A stretch of DNA of 64,000 nt from Manihot esculenta (taxonomy: Eukaryota; Streptophyta; Magnoliopsida; Malpighiales; Euphorbiaceae): the NCBI RefSeq assembly GCF_001659605.2, contig NC_035170.2, forward strand, positions 10,652,817 to 10,716,816, written 5' to 3'. Shown in pieces: positions 35,401 through 48,940 of the stretch (its first letter is position 1; each line of letters starts with the position of its first letter). The notes beneath the pieces were generated by a model. It searched no databases. It worked only from the letters and a program-made list of their open reading frames with translations, and had not been told where the DNA came from. Position numbers and translations under genes: made by a program.

Positions 35401-36940
35401 TAGCTATATTGCCATTAGGTAAGTAAATAGACACACACTTTTGAAACCTAGATAAACTATTAAACAAATATTTATTTGGTGATATATGATCAGTTACAAC
35501 AGTATCTAATATCCAAATTATATCATCATACATTCTATTATTCTAAATATTAGCAGAACTATAATTACCAGTAAAGGTGTGTGAACCACAATTCAAGCCT
35601 TCAGTAAGTCTTGAACTCATATCAATAGTTGTAGCTATTAAGGTTGTTTTTCCCTTCACTAGCCTTGAGAACTCCTATTGAAGAGTACTTAAAGCTACAC
35701 CAATCTCATCAATTTTAGTAACACTATGTGCTATATTAAGAGGACTATCCTCCTCAAAATTAAGGCCATTAATTATGGGCCACAAGTTTTCGACTAGTGT
35801 AACACTATGTGCTATATCAAGAGGACTATCCTCCTCAAACTTAAGGCCATTAGTTATAGCCACAAGTTTCCGGCTAGTGTTTCTATCTCTATTCTGCCTT
35901 GCAGGTTGCTCTCTAATCTTGGTTTTATTCTTAAACCAATCTAGATATCCTATTAGTTTGAAATAGGTATCCCTAACATGACCATCCATATTGCAATAAC
36001 TACAGTACTCTTTCTTTGGATCATATGTCTTTTGTTTACCTTTCTGTAATTATCCTTGTGATTGATTAAACAACAAGATTTCAGTTAACTCAGGGTTACT
36101 TTTACTCAGAATCTCCTTTTGAGATTCATGCTTAAGGGTCATAGAGTATGCTCTGTTTATCGAAGGTAACGAATCCAAAACTAATACTCGATCCCTTACA
36201 GAATCAAAATTTTCATTCAGTCCCATCAAAAACTACATAAGTCTATTCCTATTGTTCATATCATCAATGGCCTTAGACTCTCTATAGGAACATGGAGGTA
36301 AAATTTCTATTGATCCTAACTTATATCCCATAGTCTTTTTAGACTGGTGAAGTAAACTAAAACGGGAGAATTTTCTTGAGAAATGAGGGAGATTTGTTTA
36401 TGTAATTCATAGATCTGATAACCATTACTCTCCCCAAATCTCTCTATAATCTCACACCACAAATCTCTCAAATAACCCGTATATTTTAAACCATCTACGA
36501 GATCCTTCGAGATCGAGTTCAAGATCCTTCGAGATCGAGTTCAAGATCCAAGATGTGACCATATAGTCACATCTCTTCCACTGTTTATAGAACTCATTAT
36601 CTTTATTTGGTATTGAAATGGTTCCATCGACAAAACCTCACTTCTGATTGGCTCCTAATGCTATTTGTATAGCTCTATTCTAAGATCTAAAGTTTCTACT
36701 CCCTATCAGAGAAGCTGAGACCAAAATCGTACCTAGATGGTCAGATGACTGTAAGTAGAATGGATCATCATGTCCACTGCATGCTGCTTATCTTTTCCCG
36801 ATCCGGATGTCTTAGTTTCTACCGTAGGCATTGGATCTGTCATTCTTCCATTTTCTTAAGATTTGGCTAAATGGATCGAGAGAAAAATATTGTAGCCTTC
36901 ACCAAATCCTAACTCTAGAAACTCGCCGGCTCTGATAACA
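32405..36940 (-). pseudogene. Decayed Ty1/copia gag-pol
   Basis: Minus-strand fragments in copia order from right to left. Gag: ELHKQISLISQENSPVLVYF (36316-36522), and a knuckle-like NMDGHVRDTYFKLIGY (near 35980). Protease: WILDTVVTDHISP (near 35510), where the usual D-S/T-G is lost. Integrase: pre-integrase ERLGHIFVGKLKHI ... CEICHLAK (near 34950), then NWQSPYETLFKRILDYTHLR (34073-34447). Reverse transcriptase: LIYVDDVIV with FTIKDLGHLKYFLRLEI (33062-33361). Last: [17 protein letters not shown] (32831-33037). Stops and frameshifts break every domain. Internal tandem duplications lie at 35721-35880 (81 bp apart) and 36501-36544 (22-bp unit). Confidence 0.87.
36928..36940 (-). other. Degenerate tRNA-iMet primer-binding site
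   Basis: The minus strand reads TGTTATCAGAGCC, one base from the standard site, immediately inside the 5' LTR. Confidence 0.75.
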
Positions 36941-37251
36941 TGCGGAGAAAGAGAAATGAATAATATTTCAGATATATTGATCATGAATCAATCATGTACA
37001 AGAGAGGCTATTTATACTAAGTCTATCTCACGTGCAATGCACAGTCCAAAAAAAAAATAACACAAAAGTTCATAAAAATTTCAAGCTAAAATAATCTGGT
37101 TCAAACAAGACCCATTTATAAAATAGCACTTAAAACAATACAACTTAATTAATCAGTCATTAGGTCAGTTTATCGGATTATCAAATCATCAGATTATCAG
37201 GTTGTCAAGTCATTATATCGATCATCAGATCGTCAATCATATTCTTCTACA
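36941..37251 (-). mobile_element. 5' LTR of the old copia element
   Basis: The minus strand begins TGTAGAAGAATATGA and ends CTTTCTCCGCA, with TG/CA ends and 311 bp, next to the primer site. No clear target duplication remains outside the two LTRs. Confidence 0.82.
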
Positions 37252-40200
37252 CTTACAAGCTACAAAGAAGAAAATTCACTACTAAAAAATAAGATTAAAG
37301 CAATATTTATAGATTTTTATTTTATATATTTAAATTATAATTATAAGTTAATAGCAACAATTTATAAACCATTCCACTGTATAATACAAATAGATAAAAA
37401 CATGCTAAAATTATAATTTTATTAAATATAAAATAAAATATTTATTAAAATACATTATTATATATAAAATAAAAAAATAAAAGGTCTCTTTAAACCCTTA
37501 AAAAATTTACCAAAAGTAATTTAAGTTTAGCCCCTTAAATATTTTATAATAACCATTTAAACTTATAAACTTTTTAAAAATAACCGCTTAACTCCTAAAA
37601 CAGTAACACCATTAAACTTTCATTAATTAAAAATTGATCATTTAAACCCTAAGAGATATCATAATAGCCACTGAAACTCTAATTGGATAAATAAATTTTA
37701 ATTTAATTTTTAATTTTTAATATTTATTTTATAAATATATTTATTTACATTTATATTATTAATAAATAAAAATAATAATTTTATGAAATAAATAAAATAT
37801 CATAAAAATTTATAAATATTTAAATTTAAAATTTACTAAAAAGTATGAAAAAGTAATTCACTTTAAAAATACAAAAACAATTCAAATTACTTTTTAATTT
37901 TTCTTTAATTAAACATCAATTTTTAATTTTAACATTCCATTTAAAAACTTATAATTGTTATATTTAATTATAAAATCCATAAATTAGTGATAGATTATTT
38001 TTTTTTTACAGGTTTGTTATCGCTGAATCTTATTATTAGTGGTAAATTTAAATATTTATCTTATTATTAGTGGTAAATTTAAATATCTATCGCACTAAAA
38101 ATATTAATTTTTATGATTTTTTAAATATAAATTTTTTATATTATATTTTGTTGTTTCTTTTTTAGATTTTGTTTTAGATTATAATAAAAATTAATTATGT
38201 AGAATTTAAATATAAATATACTTCAACTAATTTAAATTTAAATAAAATACCAATATAATATCCCATCAAATTAAAGGTTTTTTTGAAAAATAAAATAAAA
38301 TAAAATAATTCTAAGAAAAATTAAGAAACTAATTAATAAATTTTTTTAAATTATAAAAATTAAATAGTAAAATACTTAATAATTAAAACTAATTGAGAGA
38401 CTAATTAATAAATTTTTAAAATATTAGGATGTTTTAATATATTTTTTAAAATTAAAAAATTAATTAATTAATTTTTTTATAGTATAAAAATTAAATAATA
38501 TTTTTTTTCTAAATTTAAAAATCGGGTTTCCATACATCGAAGTTGGGCCAAGCCTCCTAAGAAATTCTTAATTCTCAATTATTCTCTATTATTTTTTGAA
38601 TTTTTTTAGTTATTTCTATTTTTTTTTATTTGACTTTGTAAAACATTAATACTTCTTAAACATCTTCTTTAATCTGTTTCATGAATTTAAAATTATATAA
38701 AGTTCTCATCATTGAGCTCCTTATTGCTGGATGTGCATAGTTACAAGGGTAGTAAAATTAAAAATCTATAAAAATCTTCAAGGACATCTTAAACTTGATT
38801 TTAGTACAAAATCATCTGCGAAATATGAAAGTTTCATCATGTCATGGCTCGTAGAGTTTGACGTGTGAGCAGCTGTGATACGAAATAATTAATTTTGAAT
38901 TTTACAATAAATTTATATTAAACTTAATTTTTGTTATTACGTTCAATAAAACTTTATAATAATTTTTTTAAAAAAATAAATTTGAAATATACAACTTTTA
39001 AAAGTATAATAAAAGATGCAGATTTATCACAGAATTCGATATGGAAATTCCATCACAAAAAACCCATATATTTATTTCTTGATATTCACTTGATTTATAA
39101 TAGACTAGATCAATCGAAGAATTTTGTATAAAAAATAAAAATAATACCTTACTGTATTTTTATATGTTAATTTAATTTATATTTTGATTTTTAAATTTTA
39201 ATAAAACTTACTACTTAATTTATACTTTTTAAATAATAAATAATTTTATTTTCAAAATTTTATTTTATTAATAAAATATTTATTTTTTTAAATTACTCAT
39301 ACAAAAGTAAGTAAACTCTAATTTTTTTATTTTTAATATACATCAAAATATTTTGTAGCAATTTATATATATATATATTTTGCTATATAAATTTCTAAAT
39401 CTTTAAACCCTAATTTTTTTAATTTTTAATATATCAAGATATTTATAGCAGATTTATATTAAATATTTTCTCTAAACTCCAACCTTTATATTTTTTAAAA
39501 TATATTACAAATAGTAGATATATGAAATAAAAAATAAAATGCAAACACTTAAATTAAATTAAATTATATATATTAACATGATAGAAAAAGTGAAATAATT
39601 TAGTTTTTAAAACTTTATTGCGTTAATATAATAGTTATTTTATTTAAAATTTATTGTTGGATTATAATAATTTAATTGTTTAAATTTTATTTTTAAAATA
39701 ATTTAATTCTTATATTTAAAAAATATATAAATTTTATATAAATAATTTATTTTCTTAATAGAATTGAAAAAATATTTAATATAAGGGTGCAATAAAATAT
39801 CTTCATATAAAATAAAAATAGTAAATTTAGAGATCAAGGGTTTGAATCTACACAGTATTAAAGTATTTAATACAAAATTGCTTCAAATATCTTGATACAT
39901 AAGAAATTAGAAAATTTAAAATTTAAAAATTTAAAAATTTATACAACAGAGAAAATATTTAATATAAGTATGCTATAAAATAAATAAGCTAAAGTCACTA
40001 TCGATCAACATTGAAAAGAATAGGCAAATGAGTTATCTTAGAGTTTGCAGTTCTTAAGTCAAAGTGAGCCATAAAGCTACTAAGATATCAATGTGGTTGT
40101 TGAAACCGTCAAAACTCATTCCAAGTCTAATCTTTAAGTTCTTATGTCTTAATGCTCGAGGGTAATAAAAAACACCATGGCAAAGAGGAAAGCTAAGTGA

Positions 40201-40476
40201 ATAATTTGGGGATAAAGATATGGAATGAATTTTGATATAATAGGAAATGAATAACTTAAGCTAGATACAACAATTTCACTCAATCCACAAATCCAAGTCC
40301 TTTCAATGTCTAATTGCATATTGAGCAACCAAACTTATATAGCCTCCAGCTACCTAAGCTAAGATATCAAGAATGAAAACGTGGATACTTTACAAGCCTA
40401 GTTTAAGAATCAAGACTCAATTTCAAAGCTGAAAAATTAGAATACATAAATAAGCATTTTTAAGTTCACTCACCAC
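37252..40476. other. AT-rich intergenic DNA downstream of the pseudokinase gene
   Basis: Only AT-rich, low-complexity sequence with scattered short repeats such as 'cttattattagtggtaaatttaaatat' (twice near 38030 and 38060). No supported gene. Confidence 0.55.
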
Positions 40477-43400
40477 TCAAATGCTCAAATGTTCTTCTCT
40501 AGGTAAGCTCTGAACTGTGTCAGACCATCTTCCATGCGAATGGTCACTGCCACTAGATGAAACTTGAGCCTCAGCCCTTGCATCTCTTATCATCTTCAAA
40601 ATATCCCTCATGGATGGTCGATCCTCTGGTGTAAATGATACACATGCCATTGCAACATTTATGAGAGCCTGAAGTTTCTCCTCACCTGCCTCATTACCTG
40701 AGGCAGGCTCATCTCCAGACTCGGTCTCTTCCTCACGTACTGATTGAACCCATCTGGGAATGTCCGAACCATGTTCCTGAACAAGGTCCTGGAAAGGAGT
40801 TTTGCCGGTCAGAAGTTCCAAAAGGAGGACACCAAAGCTGTAGACATCTGCAGGTTGAGTGGCTGGTTTTCGCATTTCTCGGTTTTCAGGAGCTCTATAG
40901 AAAAGAGAAGTAGCACTTGGTTCCTCTAAAAAATTTGGATCTCGGAACATTGTCAAACCATAATCAGTGAGGCAGGACTCAAATTCAGGCCCTAAGAGAA
41001 CATTGGAGGATTTCAAATTTCCATGGGTTAAGCCAGGGTTCTGGTGGATATATAACAATCCAGTTGCCAAATCTTCAGCTATTTTGAGGCAAGAAGTCCA
41101 GTGAAGAGGCTTTCCACCACCAGAAGTCCTTGTTCCTGTAAAAGTAGCCAAGTAGTTAATAAATAAAACACCATAAATGTTCCTCAGACAACTTTATACC
41201 ATAACTAAAATATTACAACGTTGTTTTTTTCACTTGGAGACAATTTTGGACTGAGCTTAATGGGGATACGAAGAAAATCATGTACTCAAAGAGTACATTA
41301 TGCATTCCCTGGAATTGAAAACTGCAGTAAGTTCTACAGCACGATGTAACATGAGTAGTAAAGCAAGTACTACACATGCAAATGCAATTTAAAGTGTTTC
41401 ATTGTATTGAATATTATTAGCAATGAACATTATAATAGCATTTGTTATCTGATAAATTCAAGATTTTAACAATGTCATCTACTGAAGCAGGGGGTTTAAT
41501 ATGAAAACAATGACTACAAATGACATTTAGTAGACAATGGTAAGCTTCAATGTCAGAAACCATTAAATTAGGAGATAAAAATTTTCATTTACTCTGTATG
41601 TACTGAAGATAAAAATTTTATAATATAAAATTCTTTTGGATTGATCAGCTCTTTTAAATCCTTTGGTTTTTACATTCCATTCTTTGTGTGGTATACTTAT
41701 TTTTTCAATCTTCATATATGCTGAAGCTTAGTAGTTCTAGCAAGGACGCTCTTTTCTCTAATTATATATTTTCTAATTGTTTCACAAGCAAATAATTTGC
41801 ACTACCACACCCATCTATAAAATAAAGTTGCCGAAAAACTAAGTTTCTACAACATAGTTGTTCAAAGTGTCGAGTGTCCAAGGCATGAGGCTCAAAGGGC
41901 TGAAGCTCCTAGGCTTATCTATGTGATTATGCGTCAAAAATATTTTATCGATTTTTTAAATGCATAATCTATAATTTTTTTATAAAAAACAAACCAAATA
42001 ACAAAAATAAAGGGCTAAATACATACTTATACTTGCACACATGTATTTTAGTATTTTTTTACTATTAGACATCTTAACTTTAACTATAACTTAATAAACG
42101 CTTGAAATTAAAAAAAAAAAAAAAAAAATCCTTTCAAACACTTAAATTTAAAAAAAAAAAACTTTATTTTTAAACACTTAAATTTAAAAAAAAAAACTTT
42201 TAAACACAATGTTAAAACTATAGATTTGGTCAAGTTATATTTAAAAGTAATGTTTTTTTTTTTAATTTAAATATTTATTAGATCACGATTAAAATTGAAG
42301 TGTCTGTCAAACAAAAGTGGTAAAGTATAAATGTGCAAGTATATATTTAACCAAAATAAAATTTATTTGGATCACCAACTCACAAGGCTATATCTATAAG
42401 CATAACTTCTTAAAAGCGGATTAGAAAAATACATTATTGAGTTTCATCGACTCCATTAAACATATAATAACACTCCATGTAATTATTAAATAAGAATATA
42501 CACATCAAATTCTCCTCAAGACATGACTATTCCCAATTTCAACATTAAATGCACTATAAATTTTGCTTTTTCAACATATGGAAAAGCCTGCTTCTCCCCC
42601 TCTTCTTCATCTATGAGTGAAAGCCATACTACAATAGTACTCGTGTTTATAGAATTAGTCTCATTTGATCCTATTTCAAAAGAAACATGTAATCAATTAG
42701 GAATAACTTTAAAATACAAGTCCTATAAAGTCCTAGTCCATACTACAATTGATTTTTCATGCAACGGAAGATTATGTTTCACAATCAGAGTAGAAATGAT
42801 CTTTTCCAAGTCATACTAAGGTTTTCAGTCATACCCGAACAATCACCTTGTGCCTAGCCTTTGAGATACCTTTGTGGCTTATTGGTCCTTGAATCATAAT
42901 AATCATGTCCGATGTTATAGAACTTCCAAGGCATTATCTAAATATAGTTAAATAATAATATTAACAATAAACTAAAGTTAACTCAAAACCTTAATCTTTT
43001 TGTTCTATGTTCTACGGATCTCTTTGCAGCATTCTACTTGATATGGAACCACACCTTAGATATTGCTAACCCTTTCTGCATTTCAAGATTGTGCAGCTTA
43101 ATGCTCATTAGTGAATATCACTTAATTTAACATGTCGTATTGGTCATGTTTGTAAGAGGCTTCATCATGCACATGTACGTAAAATCTAGCATTTTCATAT
43201 AAGAGTTGGCTTTAAAATTTTGTTTAAACTTTTCTAATTATACATGAAATTTCTAAAATTCATTCAACTTGTAGTAAAGAAGTGTAAAGTTTCCTATAAA
43301 CAGGATTGCATTCTAGAATTTTTTATGTCTTTCATTGCCCTTAACTCCTTCGGTAGATATTTCTCTACAATAAATTTAGAGAACTTATAGTACTTCATAT

Positions 43401-46400
43401 TTGAATGTAAAGCAATCAACTATTTTGCTATAAACCCAATGGTATTCCACTTCTCATATTGGTATAGAATTTTCCTTGTTTGACCTTAATAATGTAGTAG
43501 AAATTGGATAGGAATCTTCCTAGTTAGGGATTCTTAAACCTATTTAGCTCTCATGAGTCCTAATAAGGAGTTCTTGAAAGGTTTTTCATTAACTTATCCT
43601 AATAATCATCACTCTAATCAAAGTACTTTGATACAGAAGACAAAGAAAAACTAGTATTAACATGTTGTGTAGCACAATGTTCTTGTTTTATCATTAAGCC
43701 TTAGGGATTCAGCATTCGGTCGATTCGGTTCAAAACCGAACCGAACCAAATAAATCAAAAACTAAAATTTTAGTGTTTATAAAAACCGAACTGAATCGAT
43801 TTTGGTCAGAAATCGAATTGAACCAAACCGGTCTGATTCAGTTCAATTCGATTTGATCGGTTTGAATTTTTAATAAATTTTTTATTTTTTAAATAAAGTA
43901 TTTTAAAATTTAATTGAAATATTTTAAGTTTAATATGATCTAAACTATTTATATTATTAAAAATAATATACTATTATCACTAATCAATTCAGTTCGATTT
44001 TTTCGATTTTTTCTAATTAAAATCAAATCGAACTGAAATAATTGAAATTTTAAAATTAAAAACCGAATCGAAATGAATAAAAAATCAAACCGAATTTTCA
44101 AATTAATTCGATTCGATCAATTTTTTCAATTTAAACCGAATACTGCTCACCCCTAATCAAGCCTCTATTCAACAATATTTGCTATTTTAGTGGCTGACAG
44201 CTATTCTAATGGTAGTTAACTAAAATTAAAAAAGTAATCTTTTATAATCCACTACTTTAACTTTTAAATACTAATATTTTAATTAAATCACAATACTAGA
44301 CACTATTTTAAAAATTATTAGCAAATAGAGCCTAAAATTTAGTAGTTATTATGTAAAATTTCCATTTCATTTGTATTCATTTTTCATTTATTTATATATT
44401 ACATTAGATTACAATATAATTAAATATATTTTTACTGCTTTCGAAAAATCGTAGAATGGATTTCCAAACTTTAGTATAATCTCTTGCATAATAAAACATG
44501 TACTATCATTATTCCCTCTATTCCATAAAAGTAGATTTATAATCATTTTTACATGAATTAATAAATATAATTAATATTTTTTTTTTTTTTTGAAATAGAG
44601 GGTTGAGGGAGTCGAACTTTAAACCTTTCAAGGCTACAGGATGCACTTTCCACAGACTAAGTCTTGGAGTACAAATATAATTAACATATTTAAAGTAATT
44701 TTTACTTTTACTTTTTGTAATACATATTAAATAAAGTCATATTAAAAAGTTAATAAATGAAACTATTATTTTAGAAAAAAAAACATATAATTAAGACAAG
44801 TAAAAAAAAAAAATTTAATTCTTCAAATTTAGTAAAATTTATTAATTAATCCATTGATTTAAAAAATTCATTAAAATGTCTCTTAAATATTAAAAAATAT
44901 ACTAATCAATCCTTTATTAACTTTAGACATTAAATTTTCTACAATTTAGTTCCTATAGTATAAATAAAATTTATTATTTGATTTTTTAATTTTATAAAAA
45001 TTAAATTAATTAATCTCTGATTTTAGATTTTTCTCAACACTTAACAGTTAAAATTAATGAAACAACTAATGAGTAGATTTTCTAATATCTTAGAGATATT
45101 TTAATGTATTTTTTAAAATAATGAGATTAATTAGTGAGTTTAGAGATTAAATAATAATTTTAAAAAAAATAAATTTATATTTATAAGATAGGAGGAACTA
45201 TCATTTATCCTTAAATTCTATTTTCTCATAAAAAAGTTGAAAATAATATTAATTCATGGCAGAGAAATTAGACTTTATGTTCCAATATGTCCCTCTGCCT
45301 GCAAGAGCCTTTAAAGAATCAAGGAAATAATCACGTGCCGAGTGTGGCACTACTAACAGGTGGCCTCAGCAAACAGCAAGAATGGTACACTTAGAAGGCC
45401 AAACAGCGCCATTTAAAGACAGCATTTTACGATAAAATAGCATTAACATATAATACATAAATAGTTTAAAACATCATAAACGATAACATAACCCATAATA
45501 CAGTGGCCCCCACTTACCTAATCCATGATATGCTAAAAGCATTTGGTACAGATTGCAGGACCCATGTGTTCCTTACCCCACCTAATCATTTCTTTTTTTC
45601 TTTTACGTTGAGAGGCTGGATTGGCCCCCACCTTTACATTTATTTTTTACTTATGCCTCTTTTAAATAAAACTAGATTCTCGATTCCATTTATATGGACA
45701 TATATAAGCATGAATAGATTATTAGTAGTGTTACGCGAATAAAAACAAAAAAAGGTAAAATAAAAGCGAAATTAAAATATTTCCAATTCAAATCGAATAA
45801 AATTAGGGGCAGAGATGAGATTACCGTGTAGGAGAGAGAACAGACTGCCGTTGGGGAAATAATCATATACAAGTAAGCGTTCCTCCTTAGCTTGGAAATA
45901 TGCCCTGAGTGGGACCAAGTTCGGATGCCTTAGCCTACCAAGCAGGTCCATGTGTCTCCGGAACTCCTCCACCCTTGGGTATCTTGCGTCTTTTAACCTC
46001 TTAACGGTCACGATGAACCCTGATTCCATCACAGCTTTATACGTGCTTCCCATAGTACCTCTTCCTAATGTCTCCGCTGAGGCCTTCAACAAATCCTCTA
46101 AACTATAACTCATCTGCTGATCACCTGCACCCAAGAATACCAAAGTCCCCAACCCTTCTCGCTCCCATGAAAATTGACCTTGTGTTCCACCGTCATTAGC
46201 GCCCAAGCCACTCCCGCCGCCTCCATTTCCTCCGTTGATACCACTCTTATCACCACCGGCGACAATCCCTTTGGCTTTGTTTCTTCCTCCGACGACTGAG
46301 CCCTCTCTGCTGCGGAGGTTCTTGCGCGCCAAGCACACGATAAGCAAAATAATAATGCAGAGCACCAAAAATCCACCTACACTCCCTGCAATGATCTTGA

Positions 46401-47172
46401 TCAATTTTCTGTGTTTGGAAGATGACTTTGGACTTGGTATTGTGGGAGAAACAGGGCTGGCCGATGGCCCAAACTCGGATTTTTTGCACGGATTTTGAAT
46501 CTGTTCGCCGCATAGATCAATATTACCGGAGAATGAGGACGTATTGAACCGAATCAAAGGAGAGGTCACCGGAATCTGACCGGAAAGTTTATTATTAGAC
46601 ACATTGAAGAACCTGAGGCTTGTTTGGTTGAAAGGAGGGATTGCTCCAACCAAGCTGTTGTCTTGCAAGTAAAGAACGTATAATCGGGTTAGTTTGAGGA
46701 GCGACCGTGGGATTGGACCTGAGATTTGATTTTCAGCTAAAACTATGACTTTTAAACGGTGTAAGTTGATAACGGAATCTGGGAAATCACCGGAGAAATT
46801 GTTGCTGTTGAGGTAGAGAGATTTGAGATTGACAAGGCCAGAGAGATTAGGGATTGACCCTGAAATTGAGTTCCCTTTGAAACTTAGAACCCGAAGTTGA
46901 TTCAATTGATTCAGTGTTTTGCCATCTAGAGTACCACTCAAGTTCAGATACTCAAGAACAAGCTTAGTCACCCTTCCGCCCATGCATTCTTTGATCCCTT
47001 GCCATTTGCAAGCATCACTTCCTTGTGGCCAGGGAAGGGAGTTCGCAGGATCAATTGATGACTTGAGTGCTAAGAGCACCTGGGCATCGCCTGAGGTAGC
47101 CAGGGAAAAATGAGAAATGACAGAGAATAAGAACAAGTAGAGAAACGGGTACCTTGAAACAGGTTTTCTCAT
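40477..47172 (-). CDS. LRR receptor-like pseudokinase, At1g60630-like (two exons)
   Basis: Exon 1 is 47172-45825 and exon 2 is 41135-40477, joined in phase 1 across a GTAATC...TTTTACAG intron of 4689 bp, giving 668 residues. The chosen ATG starts [20 protein letters not shown], a signal peptide. Next come an N-terminal LRR cap ([20 protein letters not shown] ... CKWQGIKEC), about five LRRs ([16 protein letters not shown]), a Ser/Pro stretch, a membrane span ([20 protein letters not shown]) and a Gly-rich juxtamembrane region. The kinase-like domain has [13 protein letters not shown] and VTVKRLK but HGNLKSSN instead of HRD and TDYGL instead of DFG, so it is predicted inactive. Length, exon layout and motifs match Arabidopsis 'probable inactive receptor kinase' At1g60630, a recognition from memory. 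It probably signals at the plasma membrane through partners. No stops: likely functional. Confidence 0.88.
43702..44156. mobile_element. hAT-like MITE
   Basis: About 455 bp with imperfect terminal inverted repeats (left TAGGGATTCAGCATTCGGT; right complement TAGGGGTGAGCAGTATTCGG) and an 8-bp target duplication with one mismatch (ttaagcct 43694-43701; tcaagcct 44157-44164). The interior is full of inverted 'aaccgaaccg/cggttcggtt' runs that can fold. No transposase is encoded. 8-bp duplications suggest mobilisation by a hAT transposase. Confidence 0.78.
44578..44672 (-). mobile_element. Short SINE-like insert with tRNA-type head
   Basis: Read on the minus strand, a tRNA-like head (ACTTAGTCTGTGG, box A-like; GTTCGACTCCC, box B-like) leads to a short body and an A-tail of about 13. 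It is flanked by a 15-bp target duplication with one mismatch (44563-44577 and 44673-44687). The family is not known to me. Confidence 0.62.
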
Positions 47173-48854
47173 TTTGGAGATCAATCTGCGGCCTCCGCTG
47201 GGTGTAAAATAGAAAAAGCCCTTGATTTCGATTAAGTTTCCATAAATGGCGAAATTAGACTCCTTCAGAAACAGGGAAATTTTGGTGCATACAGTTATAA
47301 TCATAGCAAAAATCTCTCATCAACCAAACACTTTTCAGCGTACCCTTTTGCATTATACTCGTGTTTTGGCGCTTTAAATCCAAATCACTTTCAAAAACCA
47401 AACTAGAAGAGCCGAAAATCTTCAGATCTACCTAGCAATAAAGTCTTAGAAGTAAACAAATTTCAAAATTGTTCACCTCCTCAGAGCTTCCAAACAAAGC
47501 AGAGCAGCTGAAGAAGTATACTATAGACAGTAATGGAAGATCACCTGCTTATTCAGATGAAATGCGAAAACCCAAAAAGCAAGCCAATCATTTTAAGCAC
47601 GAAAAGAGTCTCCATTGGTGAGTGGTGAAGTTCCTCGTTGAATCAACGAGAAGCACTATCATATTCTCAGCGTAGCCTTCACGTGAACTCATCTCAGAAC
47701 TTGCAGACTAGAGATAATCTTTCTTTTCTTCTCTCAATGATTTCTACAATCTCAAAACTGCAGGCATTATTGGCAAAAGAAAATTATAGTGTTCTGTATC
47801 TTTGCTTCTGTATTTTCATTTTTTTTTTCTTTGGATTACGTGGGGATGGGGGCTTAACTCCTTGGGCTGCTCAAAGCTACTTTTTAACCTGTAATGGAGC
47901 CTTGAAGTGGTAGAAGATGTAGAACCCACAGAGTCGAATAGAAATGCTTAGACCGCAGACAGGCAGACAGAAGAGACCTTTGTGCTCTATCTGCCAAAAG
48001 ATGAAGATCCCACAATGGGTCGATCAAGCAGCTGCTAACCACAAGCTATTAAAAGAAGAAGTTAGAGAAAATTTCATTTTCCAGCTAAGAAACCATATTT
48101 CCGTGAAACCCATTATCCAAGAATGCCATAGATCTATCTGGACTTTGCAGCAGTGCAGCGATAATAATTCGAGAGAGAGAACGAAGGTGAAATCAGTGAA
48201 TAATGAGCTGCAGGCGGAGGATACCGTAATAAATTTGGAGTCTCTCTTGACAAGGGGTTGAGCTACCATGAAACGTGGCGCCATTAAATGAGAAAAAAAG
48301 GGGAGGGTAAAGTTTGGTCCTGGGTATACCATGTAGTTGAGTTCACGTTAAGGTTATATGTAACAAGCTGTCACTTTGAATTTTGAGCAAAGCTAAAAGA
48401 TTTTGCCAAGAAATTTGCTGATCACGATTTGCTAGTTGTCTTTGCTTGTCGTCACAGCCGGAAATCTAAGTTCTCCTTGTGTGTTTTTCTTTATATTTAC
48501 TTTTCTTGGTAAATTATTTACTTTTTTAGGCAAAAGGTTTATTGGCCAAAATCATTAATTTCGTGTTCAAGTAAAATTATCCATTTGAATTTTTAAACAG
48601 TATATAATAGTTATTTAAAGCCTTAAATTTAAAGATAGAAACTTAAAAGTCTAATATCGTAACTATGCCCACTCTACCTTCATGAACTTAAAAAAATAGA
48701 CATTTAGATTTTTAAGAAATAGTTCAATTATGAAATAAAAATTACTTTGTTAATAAATAAAAATAATAATTTATGAAATAAATAAATATTATAAATATAT
48801 GATTTAATATAAGAATCCCTCAAAATAATACCTTGGTTGTTTCCATAATATAGA
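47173..48854. other. Upstream region of the pseudokinase gene
   Basis: It holds the presumed promoter and 5' UTR (47173 to about 47600). A frame at 47944-48261 (105 codons, LCSICQKMKIPQWVDQAAA) and one at 47638-47913 have no recognisable domain, and I do not call them genes. The rest is AT-rich. Confidence 0.45.
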
Positions 48855-48940
48855 CCACACAGTAAGGTGATAATAAGTTGATATCCGATCCCACCCCACA
48901 CAGTAAGGTGATAATAAGTCGATATCCGATCCCACCCGTG
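48855..48940 (+). repeat. 41-bp tandem duplication
   Basis: 'cacacagtaaggtgataataag' followed by 'gatatccgatcccaccc' occurs twice, 41 bp apart (agtaagg at 48861 and 48902). Confidence 0.85.

Larger units (their letters stand above)
41136..45824 (-). other. 4.7-kb intron of the pseudokinase gene
   Basis: Donor GTAATC at 45824 and acceptor TTTTACAG ending at 41136 on the minus strand. It holds A-tracts (about 42110-42200), a hAT-like MITE (43702-44156) and a SINE-like insert (44578-44672). No coding exon is seen inside. Confidence 0.8.

Noticed and set aside
42523..42819. 98-codon + strand frame in the pseudokinase intron
   Set aside because: No domain, composition like random AT-rich DNA, and no splice or start context.
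47944..48261. 105-codon + strand frame with CSICQK motif
   Set aside because: A single Cys pair is not a zinc finger; no family recognised. Transcript evidence would be needed.
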